A DNA stretch of 64,000 nt, from contig NZ_PVTP01000003.1 in NCBI RefSeq assembly GCF_003003285.1, forward strand, positions 124,001 through 188,000, given 5' to 3'. The notes below the pieces were generated by a model, which worked only from the letters and a program-made list of their open reading frames with translations, did not search any database and was not told the origin of the DNA. The stretch's first letter is position 1. The number at the start of each line of letters is the position of its first letter. Shown one piece after another: positions 21,576 through 31,317 of the stretch. This stretch comes from Yoonia maritima. GTDB taxonomy: Bacteria > Pseudomonadota > Alphaproteobacteria > Rhodobacterales > Rhodobacteraceae. The position numbers and the translations under genes were made by a program.

Positions 21576-23711
21576 TCAAGGGTCGCTCTGGCGGCCCTTT
21601 TTGTTTTCTTGGGTCAGGATGATCTGTCCACCTGCCAATTCTGCTCCGGCGTTCCACGGACGAACCCCAGTTACCTCTTGTGCAGTGGTAACGACTAAAT
21701 CACCACGTTCATTGATATCCAAAGCGAGTGCGCCAGTCCGGCGTAGCTGGTCAATATCAAAAACGATACAGGGCCAATCTGTTACTTCCTTTTGATTACT
21801 AACAATCACATCAGCGCCATCGCATCCATCTAACTCCGCAAGCGCGGTTTTTCCCGATACTTGCAACACAGTCCATTCGCCGACCTGCACCCGAACAACC
21901 CGCCCTTCGCGCTGGTATCCAGGGCGGCCTGCCGCGATTTCTTGGTCAGACACTGCGCCGTCATTTTCCAGCCAAATCCGCGCAACAAAACTGTCGCCAG
22001 TTGGCTTGGAAAGTGCCCTCCCCTCAGGCCCTAAAACCCCAATCAACGCTCCGCTGTCAGAGATCAGTAAGTGCGGTCGGGTTACTTGCGACCATGACAC
22101 AAATGCGCAAATCACAAGGGCAACGCCTGCGAATCGTAATTTGCCCTGCCACAGGACACCCCACAGCAAACCCATCGCAAGTAACGACAAAACCCAAGGA
22201 CCGGGCGCAACGATATGACCGACAGCCCCGTCCCAGCCTGATACAGTTTCCGCAACCCATAAGATCCAGCGCAAACCAACGGACATGAGCGCAAAACCGA
22301 CGCCCGACAGCCCAAGCGGCGCAAGGCAGATCGCCAGAACGGCTGCGGGCATAACTAGGACGCCCATCAATGGCACGCTGAGCAAATTCGCGATGAGCCC
22401 AAAATGTGCAACTTGGTTAAAATGCGCTGCAGCGAAAGGCGCGGTCGCAAGCCCTGCAACAAAGGATGACAAAACGACAGAAAACACTGCACGCAACCAT
22501 TTCGGCCAACGCGACATGTCAAAGCGGCGCAATGCGCCAAAGACCACCACCAGCGCTGTCGTCGCAGCAAAAGACATCTGAAACCCCGGCCCGGTAAGCG
22601 CCTCTGGCTGCCATAGCAGCACGATGATCGCAGCCATTGCCACAGCGCGCAAAGTTAACGCGCGGCGGTCCAGTAGGACTGCAACCAACATCACTGCAAC
22701 CATTATGAATGCGCGCTCTGTCGCTACGTTTCCTCCGGAAAGTGCCAGATAGAATGCACCGACAACTAATGCGCAGACTGCAGCAATTTTCTTGGTCTGA
22801 TACCGAAGCGATATCGTCGCACTAAGCGCCAATCCGTACCGGACAAGCGCAAAGATGAATCCGGTCAGCAACCCCATATGCAGACCAGAGATCGCCAACA
22901 AATGCGCCAGATTAGCGGCACGCAAATTCGCCAATGTTTCTTGGCGCATCGCGGATCTGTCGCCTGTCATGATTGCAGCAGCAAATGCCCCTGCTTCGCC
23001 CGGGATCGCCGCCTGAACAAAGCTAGATAACTTCATCCTTGTGGCAAACACGCGCATCGCCAATGTTGGGTCGCTCGGGGCGGCCAGCCTTAAAACCGGA
23101 GTGCGCGTGTAACCGACAGCCCCCAACCCCAGAAACCACGCATGTCGTTGAAAATCAAAACCACCTGGTTCCGCAGGACCTGCGGGCGGCGAAAGGTGCC
23201 CGGTGAGGATCAGGGTTTCGTCCGGCTGATAGCTATGGATCACTTGGTCACCATGAACTGAGACTCGCACTCGTTCCGGGGTACGGGCTGGTGACATACG
23301 CGCAAGAACAACGTTATCCAGCGTTAATCTGGCTGCATCGCTTGCAGACCGATCAATATTAACCACACGCCCCTCAATCGGCCCATAGTAGCGAAAACTA
23401 AGCACTGGTTCGGCAACACGAGCCGTTCGCCACTGGGCGATGCCTGCACCGGCGAGGAAAAGTGAACAGCCCACAACAACGGGGGCCAGCGCGGGATGGA
23501 CCCATCGCGATATCCACAGCAAGGTTATCGCCAACAGCCAGACGCCGACCATTATCGCTTGATTAGGTTCTTGAGAAAGCGAGAAATAGGTGCCGATGCC
23601 GATGCCCAGGCAAACAGGAACCCAGCCAATCAGCCCACCGCGTTGCGCCAGAAGTACGTCAAGAAAAGCAGTGCGCACTTGTTCTTTACCCCGCAGTTTC
23701 GTATCTCCCAT
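21576..23711 (-). CDS. comEC: ComEC/Rec2 family membrane protein
   Basis: A 711-aa polytopic membrane protein related to ComEC, the channel for single-stranded DNA uptake in transformation. A DUF4131-like N-terminal part with an OB-like segment (about residues 95-215) precedes the Competence domain (about 225-515) with many membrane helices, including HLLAISGLHMGLLTGFIFALVRY. The C-terminal 170 residues show no HxHxDH metallo-beta-lactamase motif, so the nuclease-like domain of longer ComEC proteins appears absent or degenerate, as in many alphaproteobacterial forms. It is convergent with lexA and divergent from gltX with 48 bases between starts. Confidence 0.88.
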   Translation of the reverse strand: MGDTKLRGKEQVRTAFLDVLLAQRGGLIGWVPVCLGIGIGTYFSLSQEPNQAIMVGVWLLAITLLWISRWVHPALAPVVVGCSLFLAGAGIAQWRTARVAEPVLSFRYYGPIEGRVVNIDRSASDAARLTLDNVVLARMSPARTPERVRVSVHGDQVIHSYQPDETLILTGHLSPPAGPAEPGGFDFQRHAWFLGLGAVGYTRTPVLRLAAPSDPTLAMRVFATRMKLSSFVQAAIPGEAGAFAAAIMTGDRSAMRQETLANLRAANLAHLLAISGLHMGLLTGFIFALVRYGLALSATISLRYQTKKIAAVCALVVGAFYLALSGGNVATERAFIMVAVMLVAVLLDRRALTLRAVAMAAIIVLLWQPEALTGPGFQMSFAATTALVVVFGALRRFDMSRWPKWLRAVFSVVLSSFVAGLATAPFAAAHFNQVAHFGLIANLLSVPLMGVLVMPAAVLAICLAPLGLSGVGFALMSVGLRWILWVAETVSGWDGAVGHIVAPGPWVLSLLAMGLLWGVLWQGKLRFAGVALVICAFVSWSQVTRPHLLISDSGALIGVLGPEGRALSKPTGDSFVARIWLENDGAVSDQEIAAGRPGYQREGRVVRVQVGEWTVLQVSGKTALAELDGCDGADVIVSNQKEVTDWPCIVFDIDQLRRTGALALDINERGDLVVTTAQEVTGVRPWNAGAELAGGQIILTQENKKGRQSDP
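21578..21604 (+). terminator. terminator after lexA
   Basis: AAGGGTCGC pairs with GCGGCCCTT (one G-U pair) across a 4-base loop and is followed by TTTTTG. The hairpin lies inside the last codons of the convergent comEC gene. Confidence 0.85.
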
Positions 23712-23759
23712 TCAATCCGGACACTACCGGAAAGCTGGTTAGCGAAAGGTTAATTCTCC

Positions 23760-25154
23760 ATGTCAGTCGTCACTCGTTTCGCCCCGTCACCCACTGGTGC
23801 TTTGCACATCGGCGGTGCGCGCACTGCTTTGTTTAATTGGCTTTATGCGCGTGGTCGTGGTGGCAAATTCTTGTTGCGGATCGAAGACACCGATAAGTCA
23901 CGCTCGACTGATGAAAACAAACAGGCGATCTTGGATGGTCTGACTTGGCTTGGGCTTGATTGGGATGGCGAACCAACCAGCCAAGCAGAAAACGCCCCGC
24001 GCCATGTCGAAGTCGCGCTGGAGATGCTAGCCAACGGCCACGCTTATAAGTGTTTTAGCACCCAAGACGAAATCGAAGCATTCCGCGAAAACGCGCGTGC
24101 AGAAAAGCAGTCGACGCTGTTCCAGTCACCTTGGCGCGATGTGCCAGAGGCAGATCATCCTGACCTGCCCTACGTCATCCGTCTAAAGGCACCGCGCACC
24201 GGCAAAACAACCCTTCATGACGAAGTACAAGGTGATGTCACTTGGTCCAACGACCAGCTAGACGACATGATCCTGCTGCGGTCTGATGGTACCCCAGTTT
24301 ATATGCTGGCCGTTGTTGTCGACGACCATGATATGGGCGTGACGCATGTCATCCGTGGTGATGATCATCTTGCCAACTCCTTCCGTCAGAACCTGATCTA
24401 CGAGGCCATGGGTTGGGAGAAACCCGTGCTTGCCCATATTCCATTGATCTTTGGTCCAGACGGTAAAAAGCTATCGAAACGCCACGGCGCGACTGGTGCG
24501 GCAGAGTACCAGCAAATGGGTTATCCGGCCGCTGGTATGCGCAACTATCTGACTCGTCTGGGCTGGAGCCACGGCGACGACGAATTCTTCTCGGATGAGC
24601 AGGCCCGCGAATGGTTTGACCTGAGTGGAATTGGCAAATCGCCTGCCCGTTTTGACTTTAAAAAGCTCGCAAATATCTGTGGCCAACACATTGCCGTGAC
24701 TGACGATGCTGCACTGCTGCAGGAAGTGCACGAATATTTAGCATCTGTTGGCGAACAGGCCCTTACAGATCAGCAATCTGATCTTCTATTGCGCGCAATG
24801 TACTGCCTAAAAGAACGCGCAAAGACCATTCCGGAATTACTTGAAAAAGCACACTTTTCACTTGTTTCCCGCCCACTAGAGATCGACGAAAAAGCCAAAG
24901 CGCAGCTGAATGATGTATCCCGTGGTATACTGTCGGAATTGACGCCGCAGTTGCAAAATGCTAGCTGGACGCGTGACACCTTAGAAGGGATTGTCACGTC
25001 CATTGCCGAAGCTCACGATACGAAACTTGGCAAACTTGCTGGGCCGCTTCGTGCGGCGCTCGCAGGGCGTGCTGTCTCACCAAGTGTGTTCGATATGATG
25101 TTGGTCTTGGGGCAAGAGGAAACAATTGCCCGGCTTCAAGACGCCAGCGACTGA
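23760..25154 (+). CDS. gltX: glutamate--tRNA ligase
   Basis: A 464-aa class I aminoacyl-tRNA synthetase. The HIGH region is [20 protein letters not shown] at residues 6-25, and the KMSKS equivalent is [12 protein letters not shown] at about 238-249. The internal [17 protein letters not shown] element appears as [15 protein letters not shown]. The length is typical. Alphaproteobacteria often have two GltX paralogues; which one charges only tRNA-Glu cannot be decided here. gltA follows after 95 bases. Confidence 0.95.
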   Translation: MSVVTRFAPSPTGALHIGGARTALFNWLYARGRGGKFLLRIEDTDKSRSTDENKQAILDGLTWLGLDWDGEPTSQAENAPRHVEVALEMLANGHAYKCFSTQDEIEAFRENARAEKQSTLFQSPWRDVPEADHPDLPYVIRLKAPRTGKTTLHDEVQGDVTWSNDQLDDMILLRSDGTPVYMLAVVVDDHDMGVTHVIRGDDHLANSFRQNLIYEAMGWEKPVLAHIPLIFGPDGKKLSKRHGATGAAEYQQMGYPAAGMRNYLTRLGWSHGDDEFFSDEQAREWFDLSGIGKSPARFDFKKLANICGQHIAVTDDAALLQEVHEYLASVGEQALTDQQSDLLLRAMYCLKERAKTIPELLEKAHFSLVSRPLEIDEKAKAQLNDVSRGILSELTPQLQNASWTRDTLEGIVTSIAEAHDTKLGKLAGPLRAALAGRAVSPSVFDMMLVLGQEETIARLQDASD

Positions 25155-25249
25155 AACCAATTCGTTACGATTGGCAGTTACCTGGAACACCGACGAATAA
25201 AGATGCGCCGGCGATGATTTGTCGTGCGCACCATATAAGGGGAAGAAAT

Positions 25250-26545
25250 ATGGCTGAAAATACAGACACTGCGAAGTTAACCATCAAGGGCGAAACATAC
25301 GAATTGCCGATCCACTCCCCTACGGCAGGCCCTGATGTAATCGACATCCGCAAGCTTTACGCACAAGCTGACGTATTCACATACGATCCAGGCTTTACGT
25401 CTACATCCGCGTGCGACAGCACGATCACATTCATCGACGGCGACAAAGGTGAACTGCTTCACCGTGGTTACCCAATTGACCAGCTGGCAAGCCAGTCTCA
25501 CTATCTCGAAGTATGTTACCTGCTGCTTTACGGTGAACTGCCTTCAGCTGCTGAGCTTGAGAAGTTCGAGCGTCTGGTAACGAACCACACGATGATTCAC
25601 GAGCAGATGCACAACTTCTTCCGTGGTTTCCGCCGCGACGCACACCCAATGGCGACAATGGTTGGCGTTGTTGGTGCGATGTCCGCATTCTACCATGATT
25701 CCACTGACATCAACGATGCGCACCAGCGCGAGGTCGCTTCGATCCGCCTGATCGCGAAGATGCCAACAATCGCTGCAATGGCCTATAAGTATTCGATCGG
25801 CCAGCCGTTCGTATATCCACGCAACGATCTGGATTATGCTGCGAACTTCTTGCACATGTGTTTCTCGGTCCCTGCCGAAGAATACAACGTGAACCCAATT
25901 CTGGCACGCGCGATGGACCGTATCTTTACGCTGCACGCCGATCACGAACAAAACGCTTCGACTTCGACCGTGCGTCTGGCGTCGTCTTCTGGTGCAAACC
26001 CGTTTGCATGTATCGCTGCTGGTATCGCGTGCCTTTGGGGTCCTGCCCACGGTGGCGCGAACCAAGCATGTCTGGAAATGCTTAAGGAAATCGGCACTGT
26101 TGACCGTATTCCTGAATTCATCGCCCGCGCGAAAGACAAGAACGACAGCTACCGCCTGATGGGCTTTGGCCACCGCGTATACAAAAACTTTGACCCACGT
26201 GCGACTGTGATGAAACAGTCCGCTGACGAAGTTCTTGAACTGCTTGGCGTTGAAGACAACCCACTGTTGCAGGTCGCAATGGAGCTTGAAAAGCAAGCGC
26301 TGGCGGATCCGTACTTCGCTGAAAAGAAACTGTTCCCGAACGTTGATTTCTACTCGGGCATCATCCTCGAAGCGATGGGTTTCCCAACATCCATGTTCAC
26401 ACCGATCTTTGCATTGGCACGGACTGTTGGTTGGATTTCCCAGTGGAAAGAACAGCTTGCTGATCCACAGCTGAAAATCGGTCGCCCTCGTCAGCTTTAT
26501 CTTGGCGAAACATCACGCAACTACGTCGACATCGAAAAACGCTAA
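25250..26545 (+). CDS. gltA: citrate synthase (type II)
   Basis: A 431-aa citrate synthase, first enzyme of the TCA cycle, joining acetyl-CoA and oxaloacetate. The N-terminal domain ([30 protein letters not shown]) is that of the hexameric, NADH-sensitive Gram-negative type. Catalytic elements are [46 protein letters not shown] and [16 protein letters not shown], with the aspartate in FPNVDFYSG. The ATG at 25250 has AAGGGGAAG before it; the longer frame from 25214 is not needed. A strong terminator follows. Confidence 0.97.
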   Translation: MAENTDTAKLTIKGETYELPIHSPTAGPDVIDIRKLYAQADVFTYDPGFTSTSACDSTITFIDGDKGELLHRGYPIDQLASQSHYLEVCYLLLYGELPSAAELEKFERLVTNHTMIHEQMHNFFRGFRRDAHPMATMVGVVGAMSAFYHDSTDINDAHQREVASIRLIAKMPTIAAMAYKYSIGQPFVYPRNDLDYAANFLHMCFSVPAEEYNVNPILARAMDRIFTLHADHEQNASTSTVRLASSSGANPFACIAAGIACLWGPAHGGANQACLEMLKEIGTVDRIPEFIARAKDKNDSYRLMGFGHRVYKNFDPRATVMKQSADEVLELLGVEDNPLLQVAMELEKQALADPYFAEKKLFPNVDFYSGIILEAMGFPTSMFTPIFALARTVGWISQWKEQLADPQLKIGRPRQLYLGETSRNYVDIEKR

Positions 26546-26552
26546 AAGATGC

Positions 26553-26577
26553 AGGCCACCTTCGGGTGGCCTTTTTC
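26553..26577 (+). terminator. terminator after gltA
   Basis: AGGCCACC-TTCG-GGTGGCCT, an 8-bp perfect stem with a stable UUCG tetraloop, followed by TTTTT. Confidence 0.93.
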
Positions 26578-26620
26578 TTAGCTGACATCATCCCCAAGCG
26601 ACACATAAGATGGATAACCC

Positions 26621-27127
26621 GTGACGCTAACGACTGACCGCCTTGTCCTACGTGAACCGCGTGCTGACGATTTGGATGCAATGTATGCTCTGTATAGCGA
26701 TCCGCGCGCTATGAAATATTGGTCAACGGCCCCACATGCGGATAGATCAGTAACCAAAGCGCTGCTCGACCGTTGCATTGCGTCTTGGCAAAATAACCCA
26801 ACCTACTTTCAGATCACGTTAGGTGACGCCTACATCGGAAGCGCGGGAAACCATCGTGACAACGAAGTCGGGTTTATTTTGCACCCTGACCACTGGCGCA
26901 AGGGCTATGTGTTTGAGGCCATGCAAGCTGTGATCCCATATTTATTTGATACGACCGATCATTCCGAACTCACCGCAGAAGCCGACCCGCTAAATGCAGC
27001 CTCTTTCGGGTTAATTCGTCGTTTGGGGTTTACGGACACCCACCGCGAGAAGAATACTTTTTGCATAAACGGCATTTGGTCAGACAGCGTGTATTTCATC
27101 TTGCCGCGCCCGAATGGAACGCGCTAG
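26621..27127 (+). CDS. GNAT family N-acetyltransferase (RimJ/RimL-like)
   Basis: A 168-aa acetyltransferase of the RimJ/RimL-type GNAT group. It starts TLTTDRLVLREPRADDLDAMYALYSDPRAM, has NEVGFILHPDHWRKGYVFEAM (acetyl-CoA region, with the usual RGKGY as WRKGY) and ends with NAASFGLIRRLGFTDTH. The start is a GTG at 26621. An ATG 11 bases earlier is out of frame and stops at once. The acceptor is unknown. It stands alone between the gltA terminator and the DUF2087 gene. Confidence 0.85.
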   Translation: MTLTTDRLVLREPRADDLDAMYALYSDPRAMKYWSTAPHADRSVTKALLDRCIASWQNNPTYFQITLGDAYIGSAGNHRDNEVGFILHPDHWRKGYVFEAMQAVIPYLFDTTDHSELTAEADPLNAASFGLIRRLGFTDTHREKNTFCINGIWSDSVYFILPRPNGTR

Positions 27128-27285
27128 CATACCCTTGGTCATCAGTTCACCAAGGCGTCGCCGATCCGGTTGGATCACGCTAAACCTGACATTGGCAAAA
27201 TAGACCGCTGACCTTTCAATCAGCCGGGCGACAAGGGCGACCATCAGACCCAACCGGGTTCCGGCACAGATTGCAGGGGCAAAAT

Positions 27286-27795
27286 ATGCCACGCCAAACA
27301 CAACAAATCGCGATCAGCGATCTATCCGCCTTTACCAAAGCACTGCGAAGCGCGTTGCAGCAGCAAGACAGTTTCCCGGGGCATGCAAAGTTGCTGTCAC
27401 TGGTCGCTAAGGCTGCCGGATACGATAATTATCAGCACTTAAAGTCTGACGCGCCTACATTAGCAAAAGAACCAACCACTCGCACGCTAGAAAAGGCGCA
27501 GCGAGTCTTTGACGATGGTACCATGACACGCTGGCCACAGCAGACTTCGGTGCAGGGATTATGCCTATGGGTGTTTTGGGCTGCGTTACCGGCCAAGCAG
27601 GATCTAAGTGAAACCCAAGTCAACGATGTACTAAAAACCGGGCACAGCTTTGGTGATCATGCACTTTTGCGGCGGTCATTGATCGATCACCGCCTTGTGA
27701 CACGCACAACCGATGGAAAGACCTATCGTAGGATTGAACAAGCGCCCCCAGCGGACGCGCTTGCCCTACTTGCGCAGGTTCAGCGCCCTTCGTAG
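27286..27795 (+). CDS. DUF2087 domain protein
   Basis: A 169-aa protein. The C-terminal half (about residues 75-150, RWPQQTSVQGLCLWVFWAALPAKQDLSETQVNDVL..FGDHALLRRSLIDHRLVTRTTDGKTYRRI) is a DUF2087 domain, a winged-helix-like fold found with some transcription regulators. The N-terminal half (ISDLSAFTKALRSALQQQ...SLVAKAAGYDNYQHLKSD) resembles the glyoxalase-superfamily-related leader found in some such proteins. The ATG at 27286 is chosen over a TTG at 27271. Its last 16 bases overlap the convergent enoyl-CoA hydratase gene. The function is unknown. Confidence 0.8.
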   Translation: MPRQTQQIAISDLSAFTKALRSALQQQDSFPGHAKLLSLVAKAAGYDNYQHLKSDAPTLAKEPTTRTLEKAQRVFDDGTMTRWPQQTSVQGLCLWVFWAALPAKQDLSETQVNDVLKTGHSFGDHALLRRSLIDHRLVTRTTDGKTYRRIEQAPPADALALLAQVQRPS

Positions 27796-28556
27796 CGGGG
27801 CGCGCGCTTTTCAAGGAAGGCTGTGACGCCTTCTTTGAAATCATGTGTGTTACCACAAACGGCTTGCAGCTTGGCCTCGAGCGCCAGTTGCTCGTCCAAT
27901 GTGTTTTCCAATGAGCCCCGAATAGCCTTTTTCAACTGTTCGTAGGCGACGGTTGGACCATTCGCCAACTGCTGCGCACGAGATTTTATATGTGCTTCAA
28001 ATTCGGCTGCTGGCGCCGTTTCATAAATCATGCCCCAGTCACGAGCCTGATTGGCGCTTACCTTATCAGCGAAAAGCGTTGAACCCATCGCACGCGCGGC
28101 CCCAATTTGTCGCGGCAGCCAGTAGGTGCCACCTGCATCCGGGATCAGGCCAATGCGGGTGAAAGCTTGGACGAAATACGCATCCTCTGACGCGATCACC
28201 ACATCGGCCGCCAAAGCAAGGTTTGCCCCTGCCCCCGCAGCTGGCCCGTTTACGGCGCAGATGGTTGGGACTTTGCAATCAAAGATCGACTTAAGCATTG
28301 GGACATATTCATCACGCAGCGTGGCCTCCATGTCGATGGTTCCGCCGGCTGCCGCATCGGCCAAATCTTGACCAGAACAGAAAGATGCACCCGCCCCCGT
28401 CATGACGACTGCACGCGCGCTTTGCTCTGCGTCTTTAAAGGCATGCGTAATCTCAAGCCGCATCTGCGTGTTCAACGCATTCATCAAAGCAGGCCGGTTC
28501 AGCGTGATATAGGCCACGCCTTCGGTGATCTCATAAGTGATTGCTTGATAATCCAT
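27780..28556 (-). CDS. enoyl-CoA hydratase/isomerase, PaaG-like
   Basis: A 258-aa crotonase-fold protein. The CoA-binding and oxyanion-hole segments are MTGAGASFCSGQDLADAA and CAVNGPAAGAGANLALAADVVIASEDAYFVQAFTRIGLIPDAGGTYWLPRQIG. The aspartate in IPDAGGTYWLPR and the overall pattern fit 2-(1,2-epoxy-1,2-dihydrophenyl)acetyl-CoA isomerase (PaaG) more than simple enoyl-CoA hydratases. No other phenylacetate genes are nearby, so the specific substrate is uncertain. It follows ccmH on the same strand after 69 bases, with an 8-base inverted repeat (28595-28630) but no T-run in the gap. Confidence 0.83.
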   Translation of the reverse strand: MDYQAITYEITEGVAYITLNRPALMNALNTQMRLEITHAFKDAEQSARAVVMTGAGASFCSGQDLADAAAGGTIDMEATLRDEYVPMLKSIFDCKVPTICAVNGPAAGAGANLALAADVVIASEDAYFVQAFTRIGLIPDAGGTYWLPRQIGAARAMGSTLFADKVSANQARDWGMIYETAPAAEFEAHIKSRAQQLANGPTVAYEQLKKAIRGSLENTLDEQLALEAKLQAVCGNTHDFKEGVTAFLEKRAPRYEGR

Positions 28557-28625
28557 GCGCGTATCCTCTGTCTGCGTTGTGCATACAGTATCCTAGTGAC
28601 GCGCCACGCAAAGTACGACGGGGCG

Positions 28626-29066
28626 TCACTGTTTCAGGATTTTTTCGAGCGCTTCTTCCTCGTCTTGGCTTAGCGGCATTGGTGCGATGTTCCTACGGCG
28701 AATGGTCGTTATCCCAACCCAAAGCGCAAGCAGCAGCATCAAAGGCGCGGCCAACCATAGGATCAGGTTGGCACCGCTCGCATCAGGACGCAGCAGAACA
28801 TATTCCCCATAGCGGCTAACCATATAGGTGACAGCCTCTTCGTCGGTATCACCAGCGACCAGCCGTTCACGCAGAACGATCCGTAGTTCTTGTGCAAGGG
28901 TCGCATTCGATTCATCGATCGTTTCATTCTGACAAACCGGGCAACGCAGCCCTTGCGACAATTCGCGTGCGCGCTCCTCTAGTGCGGGGTCATCCAGCAT
29001 TTCTGACGGTTCAACCGCAAACACAGGTGCCGCAATAATACATAAGACCAGGATCAAACGTTTCAT
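28626..29066 (-). CDS. ccmH: cytochrome c-type biogenesis protein CcmH (CcmL)
   Basis: A 146-aa periplasmic thiol protein that keeps the apocytochrome CXXCH cysteines reduced for haem attachment. It has an N-terminal signal (MKRLILVLCIIAAPVFA), the redox motif LRCPVCQN at about residues 41-48 followed by ETIDESNA, and a C-terminal membrane anchor (LILWLAAPLMLLLALWVGI). It lacks the TPR part, so it is the short CcmL-type. Its ATG overlaps the ccmF stop by 4 bases. Confidence 0.95.
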   Translation of the reverse strand: MKRLILVLCIIAAPVFAVEPSEMLDDPALEERARELSQGLRCPVCQNETIDESNATLAQELRIVLRERLVAGDTDEEAVTYMVSRYGEYVLLRPDASGANLILWLAAPLMLLLALWVGITTIRRRNIAPMPLSQDEEEALEKILKQ

Positions 29067-31033
29067 TCTGCGGGCACCATATTTGTTTTCTTTGCAGATG
29101 CAGCGCCAACGCGTAGGCGGCGGTCAGACAAGGAAACGAAACCACCAAGCGCCATTAACAGCGCCCCACCCCAAATCCAGTTCGCGAATGGTTTGACGTA
29201 AACGCGTACCGCATAGCCACCATCCACCTGCGGATCACCGATAACGACGTAGATATCGCGCAGGATACCGTTACGGATTGCCGCTTCGGTCGTGGGCATT
29301 TTAGCAACCGGATAGAAACGCTTTTCTGGTGTTAACACGGTTAGCTGTTTGTCACCGCGCCAGACGCCCATGTCTGCCATCGTGGTCACATAGTTAGGCC
29401 CTTCGACGCGGCGCACATCATCAAGCGTGAAGCTAAACTGCCCGACATCCCAACGGTCGCCAATATCAGTCACGCGAATGTCTTCGATTTCCCACGCCAT
29501 CATTGCAGCGATACCAAAGATCGTGACACCCATGCCCATATGCGCAAATGCTTTACCCCAGTCTGCGCGCGGCAAACGCCGCATTCGGCCAAGGCGATCC
29601 ATCCAACCGCCACGACCACTCCGCATCCAAAGATCCGCGGTTGCGCCGCCAACGACCCAAACGCCAAGTGCAACGCCAATCGGCCCCATCGCAGAACGAC
29701 CACTTTGAACAGCATAGGCAAGCAAGCCCAGTGCAATCGCCAAAACGAACCAAGGTAGCAACGGTTTTGTAGCGCGGGACAGACTGCCCCGCTTCCAAGC
29801 GAGGATTGACCCAATCGGCAGCACCGACGCGAGCCCCACCATGAATGGTGTAAATGCCGCCTCAAAAAATGGTGGTCCGACGGATAGCGTGCGACCGAAC
29901 AGCATTTCCGCGACAAGCGGCCAGATCGTTCCGATGAAGACAACAAAGCAGCTAACGGCCAGCAAGACGTTGTTCAGCACTAGCGCACTTTCACGGCTGA
30001 CCGCTGAAAACACACCTTTGGATTCCATCGAACCCGCACGCACAGCAAACAGGGTAAGCGCGCCACCCAAGAAAACAGCCAGAATAATCAGGATAAGCAC
30101 GCCGCGCGCCGGGTCGTTTGCAAATGCATGGACCGATGTCAGCACGCCAGACCGTACGATGAACGTCCCAAGCAATGAAAACCCGAATGCCAAAATCGCA
30201 AGCAAGATCGTCCAGCTTTTCAACGCTTCGCGCTTCTCCACCACGATGGCAGAATGCAGCAATGCTGCTGAAATAAGCCAAGGCATAAATGATGCGTTTT
30301 CAACCGGGTCCCAGAACCAAAAGCCGCCCCAGCCTAATTCGTAATAGGCCCACCAAGACCCCAGCGCGATTCCAAGTGTTAGGAATACCCAAGCGGCGAG
30401 CGTCCATGGGCGCACCCAGCGCCCCCATGCGGCATCGACCTTGCCTTCAATCAGCGCAGCGATTGCAAAGGAAAACGCCATGCTTAGCCCAACATACCCG
30501 AGGTAAAGAAACGGCGGATGGAACGCGAGGCCGGGATCTTGGAGCAGCGGGTTCAGGTCGCGTCCGTTCAGCGGTGGCACAGCCAGTCGCAAAAACGGAT
30601 TAGAGGTGAAAAGGATAAACGCAAAGAACGCAACGGCAATCGAGGCCTGTACCGCCAGCACACGCGCCCGCAGCCGGTCAGGAAGGTTACCACCGAAAAC
30701 TGCTGCGCTTGCCCCAAACAGCGTCAGGATCAGTTGCCACAAGAGCATAGAGCCTTCGTGGTTCCCCCAAACGCCGCTGATCTTATAGATCATCGGTTTG
30801 TCAGTGTGCGAGTTCGCGTAGACCAGTTGTAGCGAAAAGTCTGATGTCACAAAGGCCCACGTCAGCGCACCGAACGAAAGCGCCACAAGCAGGAACTGCG
30901 ATATGGCCGCAGGTTCAGCGACCGCCATCCATGCGGGGTTGTTGCGATGTGCCCCAACCATAGGGATTATCATCTGAACAAGGGCGATGCCAAACGCCAG
31001 AATCAGTGCGAAATGTCCAAGTTCTGTAATCAT
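29063..31033 (-). CDS. ccmF: cytochrome c haem lyase subunit CcmF
   Basis: A 656-aa polytopic membrane protein of the CcmF/CcsA haem-handling family that ligates haem to apocytochrome c. The tryptophan-rich WWD element is visible in LGWGGFWFWDPVENASFMPWL (about residue 240), with SHTDKPMIYKISGVWGNHEGSMLLW upstream and LLQDPGLAFHPPFLYLGYVG between. The frame opens at 31192, but ATG 31033 (MITELGHFALILAFGIALVQ) matches the family start. An ATG 12 bases upstream is a possible alternative; no strong ribosome-binding site decides. It follows the lysis genes with an 80-base gap. Confidence 0.94.
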   Translation of the reverse strand: MITELGHFALILAFGIALVQMIIPMVGAHRNNPAWMAVAEPAAISQFLLVALSFGALTWAFVTSDFSLQLVYANSHTDKPMIYKISGVWGNHEGSMLLWQLILTLFGASAAVFGGNLPDRLRARVLAVQASIAVAFFAFILFTSNPFLRLAVPPLNGRDLNPLLQDPGLAFHPPFLYLGYVGLSMAFSFAIAALIEGKVDAAWGRWVRPWTLAAWVFLTLGIALGSWWAYYELGWGGFWFWDPVENASFMPWLISAALLHSAIVVEKREALKSWTILLAILAFGFSLLGTFIVRSGVLTSVHAFANDPARGVLILIILAVFLGGALTLFAVRAGSMESKGVFSAVSRESALVLNNVLLAVSCFVVFIGTIWPLVAEMLFGRTLSVGPPFFEAAFTPFMVGLASVLPIGSILAWKRGSLSRATKPLLPWFVLAIALGLLAYAVQSGRSAMGPIGVALGVWVVGGATADLWMRSGRGGWMDRLGRMRRLPRADWGKAFAHMGMGVTIFGIAAMMAWEIEDIRVTDIGDRWDVGQFSFTLDDVRRVEGPNYVTTMADMGVWRGDKQLTVLTPEKRFYPVAKMPTTEAAIRNGILRDIYVVIGDPQVDGGYAVRVYVKPFANWIWGGALLMALGGFVSLSDRRLRVGAASAKKTNMVPAE

Positions 31034-31113
31034 AACAGATGTCATAACCGAAATATGGCAATGACAACATGCCAAGGATGTCAAATCACCGATACATTTT
31101 GACGCGACTTCAT

Positions 31114-31317
31114 TCAGATCCGAAAACCGCCCTGTAACGCATAGGTCAGCGCCCCCATTAAAAAGCCGCCAATCATCAGACGAACAAGCCACTTCAAGGT
31201 GTCTTCAATGGCGCCCAACCGGTCGGCGACATTTTCGCGGTGGACCTCATCCACTGCGTTACGTGTTTCTAGCGCGGTGATACGGCGCGCAACATCATCA
31301 AACCAATCCCTATCCAT
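31114..31317 (-). CDS. small coiled-coil/membrane protein of the lysis cassette (XhlA-like)
   Basis: A 67-aa protein with a charged N-terminal helix (about residues 1-42, heptad-like) and one C-terminal membrane segment (about 43-62, LKWLVRLMIGGFLMGALTYAL). This is the topology of the haemolysin XhlA family of phage holin helpers. The match is by layout and not by a diagnostic motif. Its start overlaps the holin stop by 8 bases, so it should be made together with holin and endolysin. Confidence 0.65.
   Translation of the reverse strand: MDRDWFDDVARRITALETRNAVDEVHRENVADRLGAIEDTLKWLVRLMIGGFLMGALTYALQGGFRI

Noticed and set aside
23738-23752. GTTAGCGAAAGGTTAA word before gltX as another gap-type operator
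   Set aside because: Only one half-site matches; the palindrome is missing.
27080-27301. 73-codon minus-strand frame between the GNAT and DUF2087 genes
   Set aside because: It overlaps the GNAT stop region and the DUF2087 start, has no clear ribosome-binding site and no family I recognise. It may be a remnant, but I cannot support it as a gene.
28595-28630. 8-bp inverted repeat between ccmH and the enoyl-CoA hydratase gene as a terminator
   Set aside because: The loop is 20 bases and no T-run follows on the minus strand.
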